Positions 8,482 to 16,515 of a DNA stretch of 56,016 nt are shown piece by piece (positions within the stretch are counted from its first letter, which is position 1; each line of letters starts with the position of its first letter). The DNA comes from an uncultured Pseudomonadota bacterium (lineage in GTDB: Bacteria > Myxococcota_A > UBA796 > JAFGLY01). The notes under the pieces are model-generated. The model saw nothing but the letters and a program-made list of their open reading frames with translations. It had not been told where the DNA came from and searched no databases. Position numbers and translations under genes: made by a program. The stretch lies in NCBI GenBank assembly GCA_937912125.1, contig CALDOK010000124.1, positions 1 through 56,016 of the forward strand, read 5' to 3'.

Positions 8482-8970
8482 ATGTTGCGTCGCCTGCTGG
8501 TGATGCGCCACGCCAAGAGCTCCTGGAAGAGTGGGGCTGCCACGGATCATGCCCGTCCGCTGAACGCTCGCGGCCGCGGCGCGGCGCCCGTGGTGGCGGC
8601 GGCGATGGTCGAGTACGGCCTGGTCCCCGACGCGGTCGTCGCCTCGGACGCCCAGCGCAGCCGGGAGACCTGGGCCCGCTGCGCCACGCTGCTGCCAGCC
8701 CCCACCCTCCTGCGCTTCACCCCCACGCTGTACGGGTCGAGCCTCCCCGCCATCCTGGGTGAGCTCAGGGCGACCCCCAGCGCCTGCAGCACCTTGCTCA
8801 TCATCGGCCACAACCCCACCTGGGAGCGCTTGGTGTTCTGGCTCAGCGATGTGGATGTGGTCTTGAAGACCGCCCACGTCGCCGTACTGGAGGCGGCCCA
8901 GCCCAGCTGGAAGCACGGCCTCTCCGGGCCTGGCGCATGGAATGCAGTGCGGGTGCTGCGACCCCGTTGA
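8482..8970 (+). CDS. sixA: SixA-like histidine phosphatase
   Basis: A 162-residue protein of the histidine phosphatase (phosphoglycerate-mutase-like) superfamily, SixA branch. The phosphate-accepting His10 sits in M-R-H-A-K-S-S-W, and the second His110 in I-I-G-H-N-P. SixA proteins dephosphorylate phosphohistidine on phosphotransfer proteins. In several bacterial groups they neighbour ppx/ppk genes, as here, so a link to polyphosphate or phosphate metabolism is plausible. The substrate is not known. It begins three bases after the GH105 stop, and a 63-base gap separates it from ppx. The length is normal for the family. Confidence 0.85.
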   Translation: MLRRLLVMRHAKSSWKSGAATDHARPLNARGRGAAPVVAAAMVEYGLVPDAVVASDAQRSRETWARCATLLPAPTLLRFTPTLYGSSLPAILGELRATPSACSTLLIIGHNPTWERLVFWLSDVDVVLKTAHVAVLEAAQPSWKHGLSGPGAWNAVRVLRPR

Positions 8971-9033
8971 AACAGGGCTCGCCATCTGTCGGAAGCGGAT
9001 ATCAGACGAGAGACGGCTACAGAGAGGCCTCCT

Positions 9034-10569
9034 ATGAGCGAAGCCAATCCATCCCAGGTTGTGGCGGTCATCGACATCGGATCGAGCGCGGTGCGCATGT
9101 CCGTGGCCGAGATCGACCTGCAGGGCAGCGTGCGCGTGCTCGAGCAGCTCGAGCAGCCCCTCGAGCTCGGCCGCGACGTGTTCCGGCGGGGCCAGGTGCG
9201 CCGCAAGACCCTGGCTCGCCTGCTGGCGGTGTTGTCGGACTTCCAGCGGGTGCTGGCGGCCTACTCGGTCCAGCGGGTCCGGGCCGTGGGCACCTCGGCC
9301 CTGCGCGAAGCCGCCAACCGCGAGGTGGTGCTGGACCAGCTGCACCTGCGGCATGGGCTGGACGTCGAGATCATCGGCCCCGCCTTCGAGAAACAGCTGC
9401 TCTTCCTGGCCGTCCGCGACGAGCTGAGCGACGCCTACGACCTCTCCACCGGCAGCTGCCTGATCGTCGAGGTAGGCGGTGGTTCCACCGAGATCACGCT
9501 GCTGCAGCAGGGTGAGATCTCGGCCACGCACACCCTCCCCATGGGCTCGGTGCGCCTGCAGGAGATCGTGCCGGCCGAGAGCGGCTCCCCCAGCGACGTG
9601 CTCCGGCTTCGACGGCGCCACGTGCGCCAGGCGGTGGCCAGGGTGGCGGACGGGATGGACCTGGCGGACGTGGACCTGTTCGTGGCGGTGGGTGGCGAGG
9701 TTCGCTTCGTGGCGCACCAGGCGCAGCCCGACCGCCCCGAGGGGCTGAGCGTGATGTCCGCCGGTGACTTCGCCACCTTCGTCCGCGAGGTGCGCAGCGG
9801 CTCGCCGGACCGCATCGCCAGCAAGCTGGGCATGCCGTGGCCCAAGGCCGAGGCCTTCGTGCCCGCGCTGCTGGTCTACCACTACCTGCTCAAGCAGACC
9901 CGGGCCGAGCGCGTGGTGATCCCCACGGCCAGCGTCCGCACCGGCATCCTCAAGGAGCTGGCCGCTGAGGTCTCTGGCCTGGGTACGGGCGCGCTCCACA
10001 GCCTGGTGCGCACCTCGGCCGTGCACCTTGGGCGGCGCTTCCACTTCGACGAGCAGCATGCCCTGCAGGTGGCCAAGCTGAGCCTCTCCCTCTTTGACCA
10101 GCTCGAGGCGATGCACGGGCTGGGGCCGCGGGAGCGCCTGCTGCTGGAGTGCGCAGCGATCCTGCACGACATCGGCACCTTCATCCACCACAAGGATCAC
10201 GACCGCCACGGTGAGTACCTGCTCCAGGCCAGCGAGGTCTTCGGGCTCGGCCGTCGGGAACACAACGTGGTCTCCACCGTGGTGCGTCACCATCGCGCGG
10301 GGGCGCCGAGCGGGGACGACCCCGGCTTCGCCACCCTGAGCCGGGAGGAGCGCCTGCTTGTGCTCCGGCTGGTGGGGCTGCTGCGCCTGGGCGACGTGCT
10401 GGACCGCACAGGTCAAGCGGTTGTGGACGAGGTGATCGTGGAGCGCGAAGGCAAGCGCCTGCGGCTCCGGATTCGACCAGCTGTGGACCTCTACTACGAA
10501 CGCGCGGCATTCTCCGAGAAGGCCATGTTGTTCGAGGACATCTTCGGCGCGCCTGTCGAGCTCGCCTAG
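9034..10569 (+). CDS. ppx: exopolyphosphatase / pppGpp phosphohydrolase (Ppx/GppA)
   Basis: A 511-residue cytoplasmic enzyme of the Ppx/GppA family (ASKHA fold). It shows the N-terminal phosphate loop I-D-I-G-S-S-A-V-R-M, the second loop V-E-V-G-G-G-S-T-E near residue 146, and a C-terminal HD-type domain with L-H-D-I-G (His378, Asp379) and a V-R-H-H-R segment. The family removes terminal phosphate from polyphosphate or the 5' phosphate from pppGpp; sequence alone does not separate the two. Its position 16 bases before ppk1 argues for polyphosphate. A purine-rich GAGAGGCCTCCT precedes the start. Confidence 0.92.
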   Translation: MSEANPSQVVAVIDIGSSAVRMSVAEIDLQGSVRVLEQLEQPLELGRDVFRRGQVRRKTLARLLAVLSDFQRVLAAYSVQRVRAVGTSALREAANREVVLDQLHLRHGLDVEIIGPAFEKQLLFLAVRDELSDAYDLSTGSCLIVEVGGGSTEITLLQQGEISATHTLPMGSVRLQEIVPAESGSPSDVLRLRRRHVRQAVARVADGMDLADVDLFVAVGGEVRFVAHQAQPDRPEGLSVMSAGDFATFVREVRSGSPDRIASKLGMPWPKAEAFVPALLVYHYLLKQTRAERVVIPTASVRTGILKELAAEVSGLGTGALHSLVRTSAVHLGRRFHFDEQHALQVAKLSLSLFDQLEAMHGLGPRERLLLECAAILHDIGTFIHHKDHDRHGEYLLQASEVFGLGRREHNVVSTVVRHHRAGAPSGDDPGFATLSREERLLVLRLVGLLRLGDVLDRTGQAVVDEVIVEREGKRLRLRIRPAVDLYYERAAFSEKAMLFEDIFGAPVELA

Positions 10570-10585
10570 ACCTGGAGTCTGCCCC

Positions 10586-12730
10586 ATGGGTTGGAAGATC
10601 AAGGACTACATGTTCGACCGTGAGCTCTCCTGGCTCGACTTCAACCTGCGGGTGCTCGAGGAGGCCAGAGACCCGAACAACCCGCTGCTCGAGCGGGTGC
10701 GCTTCCTGGCCATCACCGATTCCAACTTGGACGAGTTCTGTATGGTCCGGGTGGATCGGGCCCAGCGCGAGGCCCTGCCCGATGTCCACGGCCCCCCATC
10801 CCTGGCCGCGACAGAGCGCATCCAGGAGATCCATGACGCCATCCACGCCATGGTCGAGGACCAGGCCGCGACCTGGCGTGAAGTGCTCGAGCCGGCCCTC
10901 GCGGAACAGGGCATCGAGATCCTTCCCCCCCCGCGCTGGAGCACCGCTCAGCGCGAGGCCCTGGATGACCGCTTCCACACCAACATCTTCCCGCTACTGA
11001 CGCCCTTGGCCCTGCCCACCCAGGCCTCGCCATGCACGGATCGCTCCCTCGAAGGCTGCGTGGACTGGCCGCGCGTGGCCCATCAGACATTGACCTTGCT
11101 GGTGGCCCTCGAGGCGCCGCAGGATGGCGGCCGCCGCCATGGCTTGGTGCAGCTCGTCGGCTCCTTGCCGCGCTTCATGCCCATGGCCAGCCCCGAAGGC
11201 GCGTGGTGCGCGGCGCTGCTCGAAGAGGTCGTGCGGGCGAACCTGGGTAGCCTGTTCGAGGGCCACCGCGTGGTGGACAGCGCTGCGTTCCGGCTCACCC
11301 GCGGGGCGGACCTGGCCGTTGACGAAGAGCTCGACGCCGGCTTCCTCGAGGCCATGCAGGAGATGCTGCTGGATCGTGGCGAGGGCCGCACCGTGCGCCT
11401 GGAGCTCGAGCAGGGCGCGTCGCCCGAGCTGCGGGACTTCCTGCTGGACTGGCTGGCGCCCACACCCGGCGCCTTGTTCCTCCGCGACGTCCCCCTCGGC
11501 CTGCGTGCGTGGTTCGGGCTGGCGGATCTGCCGGGCTTCGATGGGCTGCGCTTCCCCCCCCAGCCCCCGCAGGCCGTGCCGGAGTTGCCCGCCTCGGAGT
11601 CCGTCTTCGACGTGATCCGCGAAGGGGACGTGCTGCTGCAGCATCCATACCAGGACTTCGAGCCGGTCGCGCGCTTCTTGCAGCAAGCGGCCGACGACCC
11701 TCGGGTGCTGGCCATCAAGCAGACCATGTACCGGGGCACGCCCGACTCCTCGGTGGCGGGGGCCCTCGAGCGCGCCGCGACCAATGGCAAGCAGGTCACC
11801 GCGCTGGTGGAGGTCAAGGCGCGCTTCGACGAGTCCAACAACATCCACTGGGCACGACGGCTGGAGCGCGCCGGCGTGCAGGTGATCTATGGCGTGGCCA
11901 ACCTCAAGACCCACTGCAAGACCGCGCTGGTGGTCCGCCGCGATCCCGATCGCATCCGGCGCTACTTCCACCTGGGCACGGGCAACTACAACGAGAAGAC
12001 CGCTCGGATCTACAGTGACCTGGGCCTGATGAGCTGCGACGACGCCCTGGGTTCGGATCTCAGCGCGGTGTTCAACGCCCTGTCGGGCTGGTCCCAGCCT
12101 GCGGGCTGGAACAAGCTGCTGGTTGGGCCCACAGACCTCAAGCCCCGCATCCTCTCCTTCATCGAACGCGAAGCCCAGAAGTCCACGCCGGAAAACCCGG
12201 GCCACATCCGAGCCAAGATCAACGCGCTGATCGACCGGGACGTGATCAAGGCCCTGTACAAGGCCTCCTGCGCCGGTGTGCGCATCGATCTCAATGTGCG
12301 CGGCATCTGCTGCCTGCAGCCAGGTGTCCCGGGCGTGAGCGAGAACATCCGCGTCATCAGCATCGTGGGCCGCTACCTCGAGCACGCGCGCATCTTCTGG
12401 TTTCACAACGGTGGCCAGCCTCAGGTCTACCTGGGCAGTGCGGACTGGATGACCCGCAACCTCGAGCGTCGGGTGGAGGTGGTGTTCCCGGTCCAGTCCG
12501 AGCCCCTGCGTCTGGAGCTCGAGCGCATTCTCGACGCCTACTTCTCCGACAACGTCAAGGCGCGGGAGTTGGGCGAGGACGGCGGCTGGAGCCGAGTGCA
12601 GCCCGGCGACGGAAAGCCCTTCGAGGCCCAGGCCTGGCTGTACCGGCGGGCCCGGAAGCGCGCCCGTGAGGCCGAGGAGCGGCGAGCGCGAGAGTTCAGG
12701 CCCCGAAAGTCCGGCGACGAGAAACGCTGA
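10586..12730 (+). CDS. ppk1: polyphosphate kinase 1
   Basis: A 714-residue polyphosphate kinase, close to the normal length of about 690. It makes polyphosphate reversibly from ATP. The N domain begins R-E-L-S-W-L-D-F-N. The phospholipase-D-like catalytic half contains A-L-V-E-V-K-A-R-F-D, His443 in N-L-K-T-H-C-K (the autophosphorylated His position) and His462 in Y-F-H-L-G-T-G-N-Y-N; their 19-residue spacing equals that of E. coli His435/His454. It follows ppx by 16 bases. Its stop directly abuts the stop of the convergent CHAD gene (TGATCA), leaving no room for a terminator between them. Confidence 0.95.
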   Translation: MGWKIKDYMFDRELSWLDFNLRVLEEARDPNNPLLERVRFLAITDSNLDEFCMVRVDRAQREALPDVHGPPSLAATERIQEIHDAIHAMVEDQAATWREVLEPALAEQGIEILPPPRWSTAQREALDDRFHTNIFPLLTPLALPTQASPCTDRSLEGCVDWPRVAHQTLTLLVALEAPQDGGRRHGLVQLVGSLPRFMPMASPEGAWCAALLEEVVRANLGSLFEGHRVVDSAAFRLTRGADLAVDEELDAGFLEAMQEMLLDRGEGRTVRLELEQGASPELRDFLLDWLAPTPGALFLRDVPLGLRAWFGLADLPGFDGLRFPPQPPQAVPELPASESVFDVIREGDVLLQHPYQDFEPVARFLQQAADDPRVLAIKQTMYRGTPDSSVAGALERAATNGKQVTALVEVKARFDESNNIHWARRLERAGVQVIYGVANLKTHCKTALVVRRDPDRIRRYFHLGTGNYNEKTARIYSDLGLMSCDDALGSDLSAVFNALSGWSQPAGWNKLLVGPTDLKPRILSFIEREAQKSTPENPGHIRAKINALIDRDVIKALYKASCAGVRIDLNVRGICCLQPGVPGVSENIRVISIVGRYLEHARIFWFHNGGQPQVYLGSADWMTRNLERRVEVVFPVQSEPLRLELERILDAYFSDNVKARELGEDGGWSRVQPGDGKPFEAQAWLYRRARKRAREAEERRAREFRPRKSGDEKR

Positions 12731-13642
12731 TCAGGCCAGCGCGGCCGCCAAGGAACCCTCCTGGGGGTGGGCTGGATCGCCGAGGACCTGGATGACCCGG
12801 GGCAGCTGGGCGAAGAAGTCCAGCCGCAGCCCAGCTGCCTGCCGGAGCAGCGCGGCCTGCCAGGCGTTGAGGATCGGCTGCGCTGGCGCGGGCCTGGTGG
12901 CTTGGAATTCCCTGATGATGGCCCCGGCCACCACGGCGTCCTGGTGGGCGCCGAGCAGATCGTGGGGGATGTCCAGGGTGGACGCGAACACCGCCGTCGG
13001 CAGCACGGGCTGAGCCAGCTCGCAGCCGTAGCGCAGGCGCTTGTTGAGGATGCGCACCCGGTGCAGATCGTCGCTGGAGCTGGCTGTGGACAGCGTGCCG
13101 GCCTGGGCCTCGAACAACCGGAGCTGCTCGAGCAGCCTGGGCCGCAGCAGGGTCGCCGCCGGAAGCGAGGCCTTGCGCCGGTGGGGCGACACCGACGCGT
13201 CGGTCAGCAGGCTCAGCAGCCCCTCGAAGCGTGGTCCGGCCAGGGTGGCCCCGAGGGGGGCGCGAGCGAGCAGGCGGCGCTCGGCCAGCCAGTCTGTCAG
13301 GGAGGTCATGGAGGCGTCGTGCGGCCCCGACACGACGGGCCCGAGGAGCCTGGGCAGCTCGGCGATCATCACGTCCAGGTCGCGCACGGGCCCGAGGCAT
13401 CGGGCGAGCCACGCCAGCTCGTCGTTCAGCAGCCTCCGCTCCCGCCGGGGCAGCACCCCGCGGGAGAGCTTCAGCACGGCCCGAAGACGCCTGGTGGAGG
13501 TGCGCATACGATGCAGCGGCTCGGGGTCGTCCCCCGCCGGGACGCCTGGGACCTGGGCCAGGATGCACCGCTGCTGCGCGAGGACAATCCTGGCCAGCAG
13601 CTCGCTGGCGCTGAGAATGGAGGTGGGGTGTGCGCTGGCCAT
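12731..13642 (-). CDS. CHAD-domain protein, probable polyphosphate binder
   Basis: A 303-residue all-helical protein with the conserved His/Arg/Lys pattern of the CHAD domain: L-H-R-M-R-T-S-T-R-R-L-R-A near the N-terminus, V-R-D-L-D-V in the first half, and L-H-R-V-R-I-L-N-K-R-L-R-Y in the second. CHAD proteins bind polyphosphate through these basic residues and can localise to polyphosphate granules; that agrees with the neighbouring ppk1 and PPK2 genes. ATG at 13642 is chosen because the CHAD fold begins soon after it and the upstream stretch is used by another small gene in a different frame. The ribosome-binding site is weak. No CYTH domain is fused to it. Confidence 0.85.
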   Translation of the reverse strand: MASAHPTSILSASELLARIVLAQQRCILAQVPGVPAGDDPEPLHRMRTSTRRLRAVLKLSRGVLPRRERRLLNDELAWLARCLGPVRDLDVMIAELPRLLGPVVSGPHDASMTSLTDWLAERRLLARAPLGATLAGPRFEGLLSLLTDASVSPHRRKASLPAATLLRPRLLEQLRLFEAQAGTLSTASSSDDLHRVRILNKRLRYGCELAQPVLPTAVFASTLDIPHDLLGAHQDAVVAGAIIREFQATRPAPAQPILNAWQAALLRQAAGLRLDFFAQLPRVIQVLGDPAHPQEGSLAAALA

Positions 13643-13674
13643 GGGCAGGTGGCTAACGCGGCGACCAGCGCGGT

Positions 13675-13791
13675 TCAGCCGACGCGCTTGGGCTTGCAGA
13701 GCTTGTCCTTCTTCTTGGCCCCCACGCCGCAGCTCTTGCAGACGAAGCCACCGGGCTTGGGCTTGGCACCCTTCTTCTTCGAGCACGACAC
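13675..13791 (-). CDS. 38-residue Lys-rich Cys-pair (zinc-ribbon-like) protein
   Basis: A very small basic protein: about one third Lys or Arg, with F-V-C-K-S-C-G-V (C-x2-C) and D-K-L-C-K-P-K, plus one more Cys near the N-terminus. The layout suggests a single zinc-binding knuckle. Start GTG 13791 has GGAGG (13804-13800 on this strand) eight bases upstream; GTG 13797 is an alternative but too close to that site. It sits between PPK2 and the CHAD gene on the same strand. I know of similar short Lys-rich proteins in proteobacterial genomes but not of a function. Coding support comes from the codon pattern, the ribosome-binding site and the Cys motif. Confidence 0.6.
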   Translation of the reverse strand: MSCSKKKGAKPKPGGFVCKSCGVGAKKKDKLCKPKRVG

Positions 13792-13882
13792 GGACACATC
13801 CTCCAGGGGTGACCAAGGGATCGTCACCCTGACCGGCCACGACAACGCTGAAGGGCTCGGGCTGGGTGGACCGTGACCGAGC

Positions 13883-15382
13883 TCACAGCCCCTGGATCTC
13901 GAGGCGCCGCTCGATGGCGGCGACGACGGTCTCGATGGCCTTGACCCGGGCGTGGAGCTTGCAGTTGGACTCGATGACGTGCCATGGCGCCTGGGGTGTG
14001 CTCGTGCGCAGCAGCAGCTCGTCGACGGCCACGCGGTAGTCGTCCCACTTGTCGCGGTTGCGCCAGTCCTCGTCGGTGATCTTCCAAGCCTTGTGGGGGT
14101 TGGCCTGGCGGTCCTCGAAGCGCTGCAGCTGGGTGGCCTGATCGATGTGGATCCAGAACTTGAGCAGCACAGTGCCGAAGTTGCCGAGGTTCCGCTCCAT
14201 CTCGTTGATCTCGCGGTAGGCCCGCCGCCACTCGGCCTGGCTGCAGAAGCCCTCGATGCGCTCGACCATCACCCGGCCGTACCAGGAGCGGTCGAAGATG
14301 GCGATGTGGCCAGCCTTGGGGAACGAGGTCCAGAAGCGCCACAGGTAGTGGTGGGCCTTCTCGAGATCGTTGGGGGCGGCGATGGGGATGACCTCGTAGC
14401 CCCGCGGGTCCAGGCTCTGGGTCAAGCGCCGGATGTTGCCGCCCTTGCCGGCGGCATCCCAGCCTTCGTACACCAGCACCACCGGGATGCGGCGGGTGTA
14501 GATCTCGTGGTGGAGCTCGTGGATCCGTCTCTGAGCCGCGTTCAGGCGCTTGTGGTAGGTGTCGCGGTCCAGGGTGAGGCTTAGATCGACCTTGTCCAGC
14601 ATGCTGGTGGTGATGTTGCCCGGCAGGGGCGTGACGGGGAGCTCGAGGCGATCCCGCTCGGCCTGCTGCTCCTTGGCGGCGATGTGCCGCGCCAGGGCGT
14701 TGCTCACGGTGGTGAGGATCTTGATGGCGGCGAAGCGCGTGTCGTGGGCCTCGACCACCACCCACGGGGCGAAGTCGGCGTCGGACCGGGCCAGCATCTG
14801 GTCGACAGCCTGGACCGTGGTCTCGTAGCGCTCGTGCTGGGCGAGGTCCCGGTCGGTGACCCGCCAGGCGGTGGCTGGGTTGTCCCGGAGCTCCTCGAAG
14901 CGCTGGGCTTGTTCATTCTTCGAGATGTGCAGGAAGAACTTGAGGATCAAGGTGCCGTCGGTGGCCAGCAGCCGCTCGAAGGAGGCGATGTCGTCGAAGG
15001 CCTGCTCCACGGCCAGGCGGTCGGCTCGGCCCTCGATGCGGTCGTCCAGCACCCTGCGATACCAGGACCTGTCGAAGATGGCCAAGCGACCGCGGGGAGG
15101 GAGGCGGGTCCAGTAGCGCCACAGGAAGGGTCGCAGCTGCTCCTCTTCGGTGGGCTCCCGCATGGCATGCACGGTGAAGCCGCGGGGATCCATGGGCAGG
15201 ATCAGCTTGTTGATCAGGGTGCCCTTGCCCGCCGCGTTCCAGCCCTCGAAGACGATCAGGACCGGGATCCCGAGCTCGCGGGCGCGGCGCTCGAGGCTGG
15301 TGAGCCGAAGCTCCAGCTGTTCCTTGCTGGCCTTGTAGGCTGGCTTGGCCAGCTTCCGCGAGAGGTCGATGTCCTTGAGCAT
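13883..15382 (-). CDS. pap: two-domain PPK2, polyphosphate:AMP phosphotransferase type
   Basis: A 499-residue protein of two tandem PPK2 domains. Each has a Walker A loop (E-G-W-N-A-A-G-K-G-T at 46-55; E-G-W-D-A-A-G-K-G-G at 306-315) and the D-R-S-W-Y-x-R-V motif typical of PPK2 (near 104, repeated in the second half). Two-domain PPK2 proteins such as Acinetobacter Pap phosphorylate AMP to ADP using polyphosphate; single-domain forms mostly act on nucleoside diphosphates. In Pap the C-terminal domain is the active one, but here both P-loops look intact. It is the first gene of the minus-strand polyphosphate set and is divergent from the coiled-coil gene at 15481. Confidence 0.9.
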   Translation of the reverse strand: MLKDIDLSRKLAKPAYKASKEQLELRLTSLERRARELGIPVLIVFEGWNAAGKGTLINKLILPMDPRGFTVHAMREPTEEEQLRPFLWRYWTRLPPRGRLAIFDRSWYRRVLDDRIEGRADRLAVEQAFDDIASFERLLATDGTLILKFFLHISKNEQAQRFEELRDNPATAWRVTDRDLAQHERYETTVQAVDQMLARSDADFAPWVVVEAHDTRFAAIKILTTVSNALARHIAAKEQQAERDRLELPVTPLPGNITTSMLDKVDLSLTLDRDTYHKRLNAAQRRIHELHHEIYTRRIPVVLVYEGWDAAGKGGNIRRLTQSLDPRGYEVIPIAAPNDLEKAHHYLWRFWTSFPKAGHIAIFDRSWYGRVMVERIEGFCSQAEWRRAYREINEMERNLGNFGTVLLKFWIHIDQATQLQRFEDRQANPHKAWKITDEDWRNRDKWDDYRVAVDELLLRTSTPQAPWHVIESNCKLHARVKAIETVVAAIERRLEIQGL

Positions 15383-15411
15383 TTCGCGTCCTCGGCGTGG
15401 GTGTCTTCCCT

Positions 15412-15427
15412 ATCACGCTGTCGTGAT
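15412..15427. promoter_or_regulatory. palindrome between divergent genes
   Basis: ATCACG-CTGT-CGTGAT is a perfect 6-bp inverted repeat in the 98-base gap between the divergent PPK2 and coiled-coil genes, a fitting place for a shared operator. No regulator gene is nearby. Confidence 0.3.
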
Positions 15428-15480
15428 CACCAAGGCTCCCGGAGCGGGCCATCGCCAGCGTAAAGCAATAGGTGTGGTCC

Positions 15481-16515
15481 ATGCCCCAGGCCTTCGCAGT
15501 TCCTCCCCCCGCGGCCTACCAGGGTGAGCGTCCCACCCAGGCGGCGCTCCAGCGGCGACGGGAACAGGTCCGCGCCGACAACAAACAAGCGCTCACCCGC
15601 GTGGGCTCCCTGGTGCGCACCCAGCAGTCCATCAGCCAGGAGCTGGGACAAGAGCTGGGCGCCCTGCAGACCCAAGGGGCTCAGCTCCAAGAGCTCGAGC
15701 AGCGCGACCGCGACACGGGCCTGCTGGCCTCCCTGGTCCGCAGCCTCAACCGACGCCAGCGGCTGCTGGAGCGCAGCTCAGCCACAGAAGGCCTGCTCGA
15801 ACGCTACCAGGCCGTCACCCGTCAGCTGGGGCGTGCCGCGGCCTTCACCGACGAGCTGCAGCTGTGCGCCCTCGAGCTGCAGAGCGCGGTCGAGTCCATG
15901 AATGACGAGATCGTGGGCGCCGAGCGAAACCGGCGGCGGGGTGCCTCGCGCCTGGACGCCCTCGAGCGCACCCTGCGGGAGATCGAGTCCAGCGAAGAGC
16001 CGGTGGCGGGCAGGACCGGCTTGCTGGACAAGCTCCACTTCGAGCTGCGCCACGAGACGCTGCTGGTGGAGCTGTTCGAAGCCCAGGCCCGCCTGCTGCG
16101 CGCCGAGCTCGACCCTGCGCGCTCCCTGCGTGACACCATGCTCGATCTCTACCAGGAGATGGCCGGCTTCGTGCAGGCCGCCCGTGCGAACGCCGACACC
16201 GCCGGCCGCCGCATCCAGGCCCTGGGGCTCGCGGCCGACGCCCCCTTGGTCGTGGCCGAGCTGCAGAGCTCCCTGGACGAGCTGGGCGCCGCCATGCAAG
16301 CCACCGAGAGCTACATCGCTCAGACCCAGCACCTGCTGGTCGAGGTGCTCCCCGGGCTGAGCGCCCAGCTCGAGGCCCGCGTGAACATCGAAGGCGAGGA
16401 TCTGGCCGGGGACCTCGAGGAGGTCAGCCGGGAGCGGGCGCGAGCCTCGGCAGACCGAGCCCTGCGCGACGCGGCCCTGGCCGAGGTGGATGGCTGGCTG
16501 GACGCGGACCGTTGA
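15481..16515 (+). CDS. unrecognised coiled-coil protein
   Basis: I do not recognise this 344-residue protein. It is almost entirely alpha-helical and rich in Leu, Glu, Gln, Arg and Ala, with heptad-like patterns (for example around L-G-Q-E-L-G-A-L-Q and L-L-E-R-S-S). There is no signal peptide, membrane segment or Cys motif, so it is probably a cytoplasmic coiled-coil or scaffold protein. ATG 15481 has AGGTG six bases upstream; an in-frame GTG at 15472 is less likely. Its stop overlaps the next gene's ATG (TGATG), so the pair is coupled and the products may form a complex. Confidence 0.75.
   Translation: MPQAFAVPPPAAYQGERPTQAALQRRREQVRADNKQALTRVGSLVRTQQSISQELGQELGALQTQGAQLQELEQRDRDTGLLASLVRSLNRRQRLLERSSATEGLLERYQAVTRQLGRAAAFTDELQLCALELQSAVESMNDEIVGAERNRRRGASRLDALERTLREIESSEEPVAGRTGLLDKLHFELRHETLLVELFEAQARLLRAELDPARSLRDTMLDLYQEMAGFVQAARANADTAGRRIQALGLAADAPLVVAELQSSLDELGAAMQATESYIAQTQHLLVEVLPGLSAQLEARVNIEGEDLAGDLEEVSRERARASADRALRDAALAEVDGWLDADR

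Noticed and set aside
6958..10602. Minus-strand open frame of 1214 codons
   Set aside because: It is antisense to ppx, sixA, GH105 and LysM genes that have clear motifs. In high-GC DNA such long shadow frames are common, and its translation has no recognisable domains.
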